A stretch of 64,000 nt of DNA from Ancylobacter polymorphus (GTDB lineage: Bacteria > Pseudomonadota > Alphaproteobacteria > Rhizobiales > Xanthobacteraceae), in NCBI RefSeq assembly GCF_022836935.1, contig NZ_CP083239.1:930001-994000 (forward strand), in the 5' to 3' direction. Of this stretch, positions 1 to 7,568 are shown piece by piece. Positions within the stretch are counted from its first letter, which is position 1. Every line of letters starts with the position of its first letter. The notes beneath the pieces were generated by a model, which worked only from the letters and a program-made list of their open reading frames with translations, was not told where the DNA came from and searched no databases. The position numbers and the translations under genes were made by a program.

Positions 1-1199
1 ACCATCGCCGCGAGCTCCTCCGGCGCCGTTACCATGGGCAGCAGCACGGAGAGCGGGCCAAAGGCCGCCGCCCGCAGCAGCGCCCGCGCCTGAATGCGGG
101 CGAGATCGGGATGCGCGAGCAGGAAGCGCACCCCGCGCAGGCCGAGCACGGCGGCGGGGTCGCCTTCGGCAAGGCCGGGAAGCGCCTTGTCGCCGCCGAG
201 ATCGAGCAGGCGCAGCGTCACCGGCTTGCCGCCGAGCGGCTCAAGGAGGCGGCGATAGAGGGCGAGATGCCGCTCCTCGCTCAGCGCCTCGGCGGCATGG
301 GTGAAGAGGAACTCGGTCCGCACCAGCCCGACCCCGTCCACGCGCGCAGGATCGAGCCCGTCGAGATCGGCCAGCGTGTCGATGGTGGCGAACAGGCCGG
401 GCCGTCCGGCAGCGGGGGCAAGGGATGCCGGGGACGCGGGAGCGCTTTCCGGCGACGGGGCGGGGGCCGCCGCCATCTCCCCGCCGTCGGGGTGGAGGCA
501 GGCAAGGCCGCGCGTGCCGTCCACCAGCAGCGGATCGCCCGCATTCCCCGGCACGGCGCCGAGGCCGACCACCATCGGCACGCCGCGCGCCCGGGCCAGC
601 AGGGCGACATGGCTCGCCGCGCTGCCGGCGCCCAGCGCGATGGCGCCGCCCTGGGACCAGTCATGGGCGAGGAAGACGCTCGGCGGCATGTCGCGCCCGA
701 CATAGACCGACCCCGAGGGGAAGTCGGCGCGGGTTCGGCCGGCGAGCGCGTCGAGCACGCGGTGCTGCAGGTCCATCAGGTCGGCGGCGCGCAGGGCGAA
801 GGGATCGGGTTCGGCCGCATCGGCCTGCCTGTCGGTCTCACTGGCGGTCTCATCGGCCTCACCGGTCACCTCGTCGATCCGCTCATTCATCGCTGCGGCA
901 AAGGCCAAGGCCGCGCCTTCGCCGCGTTCGATGCGGGCCAGGGCGGGCGCGAGCAGCTCGCCATCGAGCAGGAGTTCGATCTGGAAATCGAGGATTCCCG
1001 CGCTTTCGGCATCGGCTTCGGCGGCGAGCGCGCGCAATTCGGCAATGGCGCGCGCCACCGCCGCCGCCAGCGCCGCGCGCGGCTCGCCCGCGCTTCCGGC
1101 CAGCCCGGCGGCCTCCGCCAGCTCGCCGGCGCGGTACAGCGGGCCAACCGCCCGGCCGGGCGAAGCGGGCTGGCCGCGCTGCTCACACCGGGCGGCCAT
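1..1199 (-). CDS. PTS Enzyme I (PEP-protein phosphotransferase) of a dihydroxyacetone-type phosphorelay, 3' end outside window
   Basis: Transfers phosphate from phosphoenolpyruvate to HPr in the cytoplasm. The reading frame opens with ATG at 1199, overlapping the end of the HPr gene by 17 bases, and stays open to the window edge. The phospho-accepting histidine lies in GSAASHVALLA (about H197), matching the family GG-x-TSH-x-A signature. After it come the linker and the start of the PEP-binding barrel (GLVRTEFLF, then RLLDLGGDK). E. coli DhaM carries only a truncated Enzyme I module; here the barrel is present, so this should be a full, self-sufficient Enzyme I. An acidic insertion around residues 110-133 is unusual. 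The 3' end and the catalytic cysteine region are not visible. Family certain; role in the Dha relay inferred from operon position. Confidence 0.9.
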   Translation of the reverse strand, partial: MAARCEQRGQPASPGRAVGPLYRAGELAEAAGLAGSAGEPRAALAAAVARAIAELRALAAEADAESAGILDFQIELLLDGELLAPALARIERGEGAALAFAAAMNERIDEVTGEADETASETDRQADAAEPDPFALRAADLMDLQHRVLDALAGRTRADFPSGSVYVGRDMPPSVFLAHDWSQGGAIALGAGSAASHVALLARARGVPMVVGLGAVPGNAGDPLLVDGTRGLACLHPDGGEMAAAPAPSPESAPASPASLAPAAGRPGLFATIDTLADLDGLDPARVDGVGLVRTEFLFTHAAEALSEERHLALYRRLLEPLGGKPVTLRLLDLGGDKALPGLAEGDPAAVLGLRGVRFLLAHPDLARIQARALLRAAAFGPLSVLLPMVTAPEELAAM

Positions 1200-1530
1200 C
1201 GGCGCGCCCGGGCTTGCGGTCCTCGTCGAAATTGCGCCGCACCAGCTCGCTCAGCGCTGCCACCGCCTCCTGCGCCCGCGCCCCTTCGGCGCGAATTCTC
1301 ATTCTGGTTCCGCGTCTTATGCGGGCGCCGATGATCTTGACGATGCTCTTGCCATTCAGCCAGTCGGCCGATCCGTCGAGCGCCACTTCCACCGTGCAGG
1401 GAAAGCTCTTGGCCAGTCGGGTGAAGGCGACGGAGGGCCGGGCGTGCAGACCGACGCCGTGCGTGACCTCGACCTCGGCCTGGCAGCGATGGGCGGAAGG
1501 CCGCCCGATAAGGGGGAGAGGTTCGGCCAT
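1183..1530 (-). CDS. HPr-type phosphocarrier of the DhaM relay
   Basis: Small phosphocarrier that passes phosphate from Enzyme I to the EIIA-like DhaM. The histidine motif GLHARPS is intact, and the KS of LNGKSIVKII sits where HPr proteins carry the regulatory serine. At 115 residues it is longer than a typical 85-90-residue HPr, with a short N-terminal lead and an Arg-rich tail. The ATG at 1530 overlaps the dhaM stop as TGATG; a GTG one codon upstream is possible but less likely. It is flanked by dhaM and Enzyme I with overlaps on both sides, so the three modules that form one DhaM chain in E. coli are separate, translationally coupled proteins here. Confidence 0.92.
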   Translation of the reverse strand: MAEPLPLIGRPSAHRCQAEVEVTHGVGLHARPSVAFTRLAKSFPCTVEVALDGSADWLNGKSIVKIIGARIRRGTRMRIRAEGARAQEAVAALSELVRRNFDEDRKPGRADGRPV

Positions 1531-1931
1531 CACGCGGACAGCTCTTCCGCCGTCGCGACCACCCGCGCCAGCGACGAGCCCCCGGAGGCCTCCGCCGCCG
1601 CCACCACCGCGCCCTCCACCAGCGGCGCGTTGCAGATGGCGACCTTGGCGGCGCGCGCCGGCTCCAGCATCTCTACCGCCATCTCGCTATTGGTCTCCGC
1701 CCCGCCGAGATCGACGAAGATGGCCACCCCGGCTTCCGACCACGCGGCCTCTATAGCGATCAGAATACCTTCCACATGCGTTCCCAAACCGCCGTCCTTA
1801 TTGCCCCCGCTCCAGGCGAGAGGCACGCATCCCCCCACCATCTGACGCACCATGTCGGCGGCGCCCTGGGCGACGAGGGGCGAATGCGACACGATCACGA
1901 TGCCCACATTGGCGCCGCGCGCGGGGGTCAT
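1530..1931 (-). CDS. dhaM: Dihydroxyacetone kinase phosphotransfer subunit DhaM (EIIA domain only)
   Basis: Receives phosphate from HPr and re-phosphorylates ADP bound in DhaL. The N-terminal motif VIVSHSPLVAQG carries the active histidine expected of the mannose-type EIIA fold. GGNKDGGLGTHVEGI and FVDLGGAETNSEMA are family-typical. At 133 residues it is exactly the EIIA module, without the HPr and EI domains that follow it in E. coli DhaM; those are encoded as the next two genes. The start ATG overlaps the dhaL stop codon, so translation is probably coupled. Confidence 0.92.
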   Translation of the reverse strand: MTPARGANVGIVIVSHSPLVAQGAADMVRQMVGGCVPLAWSGGNKDGGLGTHVEGILIAIEAAWSEAGVAIFVDLGGAETNSEMAVEMLEPARAAKVAICNAPLVEGAVVAAAEASGGSSLARVVATAEELSA

Positions 1932-2542
1932 GATGGGGTATGCTCCTGAAAATACTGGCAGATTGTCATGGCAAGCAGGGCACAGCTGGACGCACCGGGG
2001 TCCTCGTGACCGACGGAGCGTGCGCCGAGATAGGACGCCCGGCCGCGCCGCGCCAGCATCATTTCCGTCGCCTGCGCGGCCGTGCGCGCGCAGGCGGCGA
2101 TGCGGTCGGGCGCGGCGTGGCGCGCGATCTCCGCCTGCACGGGGTAGAGCACGTCGAGCAGCGTCTTGTCGCCGGGCCCGGAACGGCCGCGCCGGGCCAC
2201 CGCCGCGATCGCCCGTGCCAGGCTTGCGGCGAAATCGGTCCGACCGCCCTCATCGGCCAGACCCCGCCCCAGCTCCATCAGCAGCGTCCCGTAAAGGGGG
2301 CCGGCAGCGCCGCCGATCGTCATCACGAGCACCAGCCCGATCCGCTCCAGCGCCGCCGGCAGCGGCAGGGAAGCGATCTCGCTTCGCTCGCCATACACCG
2401 CCTCAAGCCCCCGCTGCATGTTGGTGCCGTGGTCGCCATCGCCGATGGCGCTGTCGAGCCGGCCAAGATGCTCGCAATGCCGCTCGATCTGCGCGCGGCA
2501 CAGCGCAATGAGCTGGGAGAGATCGGAAGCGTCGAGCGGCAT
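1928..2542 (-). CDS. dhaL: Dihydroxyacetone kinase ADP-binding subunit DhaL
   Basis: Nucleotide-holding subunit of PTS-type dihydroxyacetone kinase. It keeps tightly bound ADP/ATP and phosphorylates the substrate covalently held by DhaK. Visible family motifs are AIGDGDHGTNM (metal-nucleotide ligands), GGAAGPLYGT, GDKTLLD and GRASYLG. At 204 residues it matches stand-alone DhaL. There is no stand-alone DhaK; the only DhaK domain is in the upstream gene, which already has its own C-terminal DhaL. How this second DhaL is used is therefore an open point: it may partner the fused DhaK's substrate domain, or serve a related four-carbon ketose kinase. Confidence 0.9.
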   Translation of the reverse strand: MPLDASDLSQLIALCRAQIERHCEHLGRLDSAIGDGDHGTNMQRGLEAVYGERSEIASLPLPAALERIGLVLVMTIGGAAGPLYGTLLMELGRGLADEGGRTDFAASLARAIAAVARRGRSGPGDKTLLDVLYPVQAEIARHAAPDRIAACARTAAQATEMMLARRGRASYLGARSVGHEDPGASSCALLAMTICQYFQEHTPS

Positions 2543-2566
2543 CGTTCTCCTCCCTCGCCGGGTTCT

Positions 2567-4201
2567 TCAGGCGCCTGCGGCCAGCGCCTCGAACACCCGC
2601 GCCACCGCCACCGCGCCGGGATCGGGCGATCCCTCTAGCTCCCGCGCGGCGACATAGGCCGCGCGCCCGGCCCGCGCCCGCGCCATCGTCCGCGTCGCCT
2701 CCGCACCGGCCGCCGCAGCAGCGGCGGCGGCCGCGAGATCGCCGGCGGCCAGCGCTTTCAGCGCGGGATCGAGCGCGTCGATCATGGTGCGGTCGCCGGG
2801 TACCGCGCCGCCATAGAAGACCACGCGGTCAAGGCCGGCGAGCAGGGCGGAAGCCAGATTCTTTCCTTCCCCCCGCGCCTGCCCGGCGGCGGTGAAGAAG
2901 ATGGACAGCAGGACGCCGCTCGATCCGCCCATGGCGGTACCGAGACCCGCCCCAATGGCCTTCAGCGTGGCGGCGGCATCGGCCAGCGGCAGATGAGGAA
3001 GAGCGTTCAGAGCGAAGCGGGCACCGGTCGCGACGGTGCTCCCGGTGTCGCCGTCGCCGGCGCGGGCGTCGAGCCGGTTCAACTCCTCCTCCAGCCCGAC
3101 AAGCGTCGTGCAGACGCGGCGGATAACCGCTTCGGTGGCCGCGTCGGCGCTGGCGGCAACGTCCGTCGCGCGCGGCGCGGTCGGCGCCGCCTCAATCGCC
3201 ACCGTGCCGGGAGGCACAGCCGGCCGCCACGCCAGCGGCTCGGCCGCTGCGGTCAGCGCCGCCTCGCGCGCCGGGTCGAGCTTGAGGTAAGACAGCGAAA
3301 AGCCGTTCATGTTCAGGGCGGTCATCAGCGGCGCCGGCCCGATGACCAGCTTCACCCCGCGCCCCAGATCGGAGGCCAGCAGAGCCTCGGCGATCAGACT
3401 CATCTCCAGAGGCGGCACGGAACCGAGATTGTTGATCAGCAGCGCATAGGCGGCCGCGGGATCGAGGCGGGCGCCGAGGCGTTCGTGCATCAGCGCGACT
3501 ATGTCGCTTGCCGGCAGAAGCGGAATGCGTTCCACGCCGGGCTCGCCATGGATGCCGAGGCCGAGTTCGCCTTCCTCCGCCCCCAGCCGCCCCTCGAAAG
3601 GCTGGCCGGGAATCGAGCAGGAGGACAGCGAGACGCCGAGCGAGGCGATGTCGGCCGCTGCGGCTCGGGCGGCGGTCGCAACAGTCGCCAGGTCCGCGCC
3701 GGTCTCGGCGAGATGGCCGGCGATCTTGTGCACGAACAGCGTTCCGGCCACCCCGCGCGGCTGCGGAATGTCCGGCAGGGCGATGTCGTCGGCCACAATC
3801 GCCATTTCGACCTTGTAGCCTTCGGTGCGGGCGCGCTCGGCGGCGAGGCCGAAATTCAACCGGTCTCCCGTGTAGTTCTTGACGATGAGGAGGCAGCCGG
3901 GCGCGCCGGTGACGGCGCGGATGGCGGTGAGCACGGCCTCAACACTCGGTGAGGCGAAGATCTCGCCGGAGACAGCGGCGGTAAGCAGCCCGCGGCCGAC
4001 GAAGCCGGCATGCGACGGCTCGTGGCCCGCGCCGCCGCCGGAGATGACGGCAACCCTGGACTTGTCCCAGTCCGCGCGCAGCACGACCTTGATGTCGGGA
4101 TAGGTGTCGAGCCGGGCCAGCCGACCGGGGGGTGTCGTGCGCAGAAGCCCGTCCAGCGCCTCGGTGACGATGCTATCCCGCCGGTTGAAAAAGTGTTTCA
4201 T
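2567..4201 (-). CDS. dhaK: ATP-dependent dihydroxyacetone/tetrulose kinase, DhaK-DhaL fusion
   Basis: Phosphorylates dihydroxyacetone or a related triose/tetrulose. It is a 544-residue two-domain protein. Residues 1 to about 335 are the DhaK substrate domain, with GGGAGHEPSHAGFVG at 55-69 and the histidine that binds substrate as a hemiaminal in LGIHGEPG (H218). A Pro/Ala-rich linker follows. The DhaL nucleotide domain has GDGDTGSTVATG, GGSSGVL and GDRTMIDALDP. This is the architecture of ATP-using kinases (Citrobacter/yeast type), not of PTS-type DhaK. I chose the ATG at 4201 (MKHFFN) because a purine-rich ribosome site precedes it; an in-frame ATG 36 bases upstream is possible. The gene follows an ABC importer and precedes DhaL, DhaM, HPr and EI. 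An erythrulose-type kinase is a real alternative. Confidence 0.9.
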   Translation of the reverse strand: MKHFFNRRDSIVTEALDGLLRTTPPGRLARLDTYPDIKVVLRADWDKSRVAVISGGGAGHEPSHAGFVGRGLLTAAVSGEIFASPSVEAVLTAIRAVTGAPGCLLIVKNYTGDRLNFGLAAERARTEGYKVEMAIVADDIALPDIPQPRGVAGTLFVHKIAGHLAETGADLATVATAARAAAADIASLGVSLSSCSIPGQPFEGRLGAEEGELGLGIHGEPGVERIPLLPASDIVALMHERLGARLDPAAAYALLINNLGSVPPLEMSLIAEALLASDLGRGVKLVIGPAPLMTALNMNGFSLSYLKLDPAREAALTAAAEPLAWRPAVPPGTVAIEAAPTAPRATDVAASADAATEAVIRRVCTTLVGLEEELNRLDARAGDGDTGSTVATGARFALNALPHLPLADAAATLKAIGAGLGTAMGGSSGVLLSIFFTAAGQARGEGKNLASALLAGLDRVVFYGGAVPGDRTMIDALDPALKALAAGDLAAAAAAAAAGAEATRTMARARAGRAAYVAARELEGSPDPGAVAVARVFEALAAGA

Positions 4202-4270
4202 GGCCGTCTTCCCTTCGTTCGACGCGGCCTCCGGCACGGCTGCCTTCCGCCCTCAACGCACGTTGTCGGC

Positions 4271-5287
4271 TTAGATAAGCCTTTGGCCATCCTGGCCAAA
4301 ATAGAGTGGATTCTTCAAGATCAGGCTGACGCTGTCGCCGGGCGCCACCGCCATGTCGGGATCGGCGAGGGTGACCAGCTTGTGCGCGCCAAGGCGGATA
4401 TGCAGATGGTTCTGGTCGCCAAGATGCTCGATCCAGTCCACCCGCGCATTGCCGCCCTCTCCGGGAAGGAGGACGATGTGCTCCGTCCGCGCGCCGATGG
4501 TGCGGGTGCCCGGCGGCATCGGCACGTCAGGGACGAGGCCGACGGGAAGAAGATTGATGTGCGGCTGGCCGAGCCGGGCCGCGACATGGAGATTGGCCGG
4601 GCTGGCATAGATCTCGCGGGGCGTGCCGATCTGTACCAGCCGCCCCTCGGCGAGAATGCCGATGCGGTCGGCCATGGTCATGGCCTCGATCTGGTCATGG
4701 GTGACATAGAGCAGCGTCGCGCCGAGTTCCTTCTGGATGCGCTTCAGTTCCAGCCGCAATTCGCCGCGCAGCTTGGCGTCCAGCGAGGAAAGCGGCTCGT
4801 CCATGAGGTAGATGGACGGCCGGCGGACCAGCGCCCGGCCGATCGCCACGCGCTGCATCTCACCGCCGGAGAGGCGGGTGGAGCGGTTCTCCAGCTTGTG
4901 GTCAATGCGCACCATCTTCGCCACCTCCCGCACCCGTGCGTCGATGGCGGCACCGTCCATGCGCCGTGCCGGGGAACGCAGCGGAAAGGCCAGGTTCTCG
5001 TAGACGGTGAGGTGCGGATAGAGCGAATATTGCTGAAAGACGAAAGCCACGTCGCGGCTTGCCGGCGCGACCCCCGCCATGGGCCGCCCGCCAATGCTCA
5101 CCGTGCCGGCATCGGGCGTCTCCAGCCCGGCGATGAGCCGAAGCGTGGTGGTCTTTCCGGCGCCGGTGGGGCCGAGCAGAACCACGAATTCCCCATCCGC
5201 GATAGCGAGATCGATGCCATCGCCGGCGCGCTTGGCCCCGCCCTTGCCGAAGCTCTTGGTGATGCCCTTGAGCGTTACGTCAGCCAT
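4271..5287 (-). CDS. ABC importer ATPase (carbohydrate/polyol type), second of pair
   Basis: Nucleotide-binding subunit of the importer encoded upstream in the same operon. Walker A is GPTGAGKTT, the signature is LSGGEMQR, Walker B/D-loop is YLMDEPLSSLD, and the switch histidine is in YVTHDQIEA, so all catalytic elements are intact. A C-terminal TOBE-like regulatory region follows (VGLVPDVPMPPGT). The ATG at 5287 gives 338 residues and overlaps the end of the preceding ATPase gene by 8 bases. Having two different ATPases per importer, as in the neighbouring glp system, suggests a heterodimeric NBD pair. Confidence 0.93.
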   Translation of the reverse strand: MADVTLKGITKSFGKGGAKRAGDGIDLAIADGEFVVLLGPTGAGKTTTLRLIAGLETPDAGTVSIGGRPMAGVAPASRDVAFVFQQYSLYPHLTVYENLAFPLRSPARRMDGAAIDARVREVAKMVRIDHKLENRSTRLSGGEMQRVAIGRALVRRPSIYLMDEPLSSLDAKLRGELRLELKRIQKELGATLLYVTHDQIEAMTMADRIGILAEGRLVQIGTPREIYASPANLHVAARLGQPHINLLPVGLVPDVPMPPGTRTIGARTEHIVLLPGEGGNARVDWIEHLGDQNHLHIRLGAHKLVTLADPDMAVAPGDSVSLILKNPLYFGQDGQRLI

Positions 5288-6392
5288 GGCGGGCCTCCTG
5301 GCGCAACGCGCCCTCGTGCAGGGCGGAAGGAATGACGCGGCCGGAGCCGGCATCGAACAATGACAGCCTGTCGCTCTTGAAGGTGAGACCGACCGGCTCG
5401 CCGATGCGGTAGCTCTGCTCGGCAGCAAGCCGGGCGCGCACCAGCCCGCCCTCCGTCTCCACGGTCACGATCTGGTTGGTGCCGAGATATTCGCTGCCAT
5501 AGACCGCGCCGCGCAGCGGCGAGGCGTCCAAGAACCGCACATGCTCGGGACGCACACCCAGCGCCAACGGGCCGGGTGCAACATCCGCGCGCAGCTCCGG
5601 CATCGCCACCTCGGCCGCGCCGATGCGCGCCGTGCGCGCCCCCCGCGCCAGCCCGCCGGTGAAGCGGATGAAGTTCATCGGCGGCGAGCCGATGAAATCA
5701 GCGACATACATGGAGGCGGGCCGGTCGTAGATTTCCTGTGGCGTGCCGAACTGCTCGATCACGCCGTGGTTCATCACCGCGATCTTGTCGGCCATCGCCA
5801 TGGCCTCGATCTGGTCATGAGTGACATAGACGGTGGTGGCGTGGATGCGGTTATGCAACTCGCGCAGTTCGCGCACCATCACCTCGCGGAACTCGGCGTC
5901 GAGCGTGCCGAGCGGTTCGTCCATGAGGAAGCACATCGGGCGGCGGACGATGGCCCGCCCAAGCGCCACGCGCTGGCGATCGCCACCGGCGAGCCCGGAA
6001 ACGGGGCGGTCGAGAATATGGTCGATCTGCAGCAGGCGCGCCGTCTCCTCGACACGCGCCTTGATCTCCGCCTTCGGCACGCTCTGCGCGAGGAGCGGGA
6101 AGCCGATATTCTTGCGCACATTCATATGCGGGTAGAGCGCGAAGAGCTGGAAGACGAAAGCGATGTCGCGCTCGCTGGCGCGCTTGTAGGTGACGTCTTC
6201 TCCGCCCAGGCGGATGGTCCCTCCCGTCGGCAGCTCCAGCCCCGCAATCATTCGCAGCGTGGTCGTCTTGCCGCAGCCGGAAGGACCGAGCAGGGCGAGG
6301 AACTCGCCATTCTCGACGGTGAAGCTCGAATCCTGCACGGCGACGAACTCGCCGAAAGCCTTGCGCAGGTTCTCGACCCTGATCTCGGCCAT
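5280..6392 (-). CDS. ABC importer ATPase (carbohydrate/polyol type), first of pair
   Basis: MalK/UgpC-like ATPase of 370 residues. Walker A is GPSGCGKTT, Q-loop VFQLFALYP, Walker B CFLMDEPLGTLD, and the switch histidine is in YVTHDQIEA. The signature reads LAGGDRQR instead of the usual LSGGQ-QR, a Ser-to-Ala and Gln-to-Asp change in the motif that contacts ATP across the dimer. The C-terminal half carries the TOBE-type domain (LGVRPEHVRF). It lies 4 bases after the small membrane protein gene and overlaps the second ATPase gene. Probably forms a heterodimer with that second ATPase. Confidence 0.93.
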   Translation of the reverse strand: MAEIRVENLRKAFGEFVAVQDSSFTVENGEFLALLGPSGCGKTTTLRMIAGLELPTGGTIRLGGEDVTYKRASERDIAFVFQLFALYPHMNVRKNIGFPLLAQSVPKAEIKARVEETARLLQIDHILDRPVSGLAGGDRQRVALGRAIVRRPMCFLMDEPLGTLDAEFREVMVRELRELHNRIHATTVYVTHDQIEAMAMADKIAVMNHGVIEQFGTPQEIYDRPASMYVADFIGSPPMNFIRFTGGLARGARTARIGAAEVAMPELRADVAPGPLALGVRPEHVRFLDASPLRGAVYGSEYLGTNQIVTVETEGGLVRARLAAEQSYRIGEPVGLTFKSDRLSLFDAGSGRVIPSALHEGALRQEARHG

Positions 6393-6396
6393 GCGC

Positions 6397-6618
6397 CTAC
6401 TCCGGGAATTTGGACACGATCATGAACATGAACGTGCCGGCGAGAAGGGTGACGAGGGAATAGGTGTAGAGCACAAGCGCGAAGGGCTGGAACAGCATGA
6501 GGAAGCCGAGGCCGATGATGGTGACGGCAACCGCCTCCATCGGCCCGCGCCGCAGGAAGAAGGGGCGGCGGGGCCTCACTGGCGAGGGGCTGTGGGGGGC
6601 GAGGACAGGATCGCTCAT
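6397..6618 (-). CDS. Small two-helix membrane protein in ABC operon
   Basis: A 73-residue protein with a basic N-terminal stretch (PVRPRRPFFLRRG) followed by two closely spaced hydrophobic segments (about residues 28-48 and 50-68). Its ATG overlaps the stop of the upstream permease (ATGA), and the ATPase gene starts 4 bases after its stop, so it is cotranslated with the transporter. The glp operon of this window carries a different small membrane protein, GlpU, at the equivalent place between permeases and other components. I do not recognise a named family. It may be an accessory or assembly subunit of the importer; this is inference from position. Confidence 0.8.
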   Translation of the reverse strand: MSDPVLAPHSPSPVRPRRPFFLRRGPMEAVAVTIIGLGFLMLFQPFALVLYTYSLVTLLAGTFMFMIVSKFPE

Positions 6619-7568
6619 TTGCGCACCGCGCCGAAAGTGATGCCGCGAAGCAGCTGCTTGCGCAGCAGGATGGTGAAGACGAGGATCGGCACCAGGAAGA
6701 TGGTGGTACCCGCCGCCACCGCCGGCCAGTCCTGCCCGCCCTCGCCGATGATGGTGGGGATGAAGGGCGGCGCGGTCTGCGCGCTGCCGGAGGTGAGCAG
6801 CGAGGCGAAGGCGTATTCGTTCCAAGCGAAGATCAGGCAGAAGATGGCGGTAGCGGCAATGCCCGTGGTCGCCTGCGGCAGCACCACCTTGCGGAAGGCC
6901 TGCAGCCGCGAATAGCCGTCGATCATCGCCGCCTCTTCATACTCGCGCGGGATCTCGTCGATGAAGCCCTTGAGCAGCCACACGGCCAGCGAGACATTCA
7001 CCGCCGTGTAGAGCAGCATCATCCCCAGTGCGGTGTCGGAAAGGCCGAGCTGCCGGTACATGAGGTAGATCGGGATCGCCACCGCGATGGGCGGCATCAT
7101 CCGGGTGGAGAGGATGAAGAACAGCAGATCATCCGCCAGCGGCACCTTGAAGCGCGAGAAGCCATAGGCCGCCAGCGTGCCGAGCCCGACCGCGAGGAAG
7201 GTGGCCCCGAAGGCAATGATCAGCGAATTGGTGAAGCGCGGCAGGAAGTTGGACGGACCGGCGATCACCATGTTGCGCTCGCGCGTGACCGCGTCGCACA
7301 GGTTCTCCGGCGGCGGAAGGGATGCGATGTATTCCGGGGTCTGCCGCGTGCGCGTGGTGAAGAGGTTGCAGTAGCCTTCCAGCGACGGCGTGAACAGGAT
7401 CTTCGGCGGGTAGGAAATCGAGTCCGGCGGGGACTTGATCGAGGTGAGGAAGATCCACACCAGCGGGATCATGGTGATGACCGCATAGAGAATGACCAGC
7501 GTCGCGGCGATGCGCTTGGAACGAGCGCTCGGCTCGACGACCGAATGGGCGGTGTTTACCGAGCTCAT
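6615..7568 (-). CDS. ABC importer permease, MalG-like
   Basis: Inner-membrane channel subunit of 317 residues with about six hydrophobic segments. The cytoplasmic EAA loop that docks the ATPase is visible (EYEEAAMIDGYSRLQAFRKV). A long periplasmic loop follows the first helix (around the YPPKILFTPS segment), which is typical of the second permease of carbohydrate uptake class 1. The ATG at 7568 overlaps the stop of the upstream permease gene as ATGA; in-frame sequence upstream of it is Arg-rich and belongs to another frame of that gene. Confidence 0.93.
   Translation of the reverse strand: MSSVNTAHSVVEPSARSKRIAATLVILYAVITMIPLVWIFLTSIKSPPDSISYPPKILFTPSLEGYCNLFTTRTRQTPEYIASLPPPENLCDAVTRERNMVIAGPSNFLPRFTNSLIIAFGATFLAVGLGTLAAYGFSRFKVPLADDLLFFILSTRMMPPIAVAIPIYLMYRQLGLSDTALGMMLLYTAVNVSLAVWLLKGFIDEIPREYEEAAMIDGYSRLQAFRKVVLPQATTGIAATAIFCLIFAWNEYAFASLLTSGSAQTAPPFIPTIIGEGGQDWPAVAAGTTIFLVPILVFTILLRKQLLRGITFGAVRK

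Noticed and set aside
111..1756. Overlapping plus-strand frames of about 400 codons at the left end
   Set aside because: Low-complexity Arg/Ala/Gly translations opposite the Enzyme I, HPr and DhaM genes, whose motifs (GLHARPS, SASH region, VIVSHS) are unambiguous.
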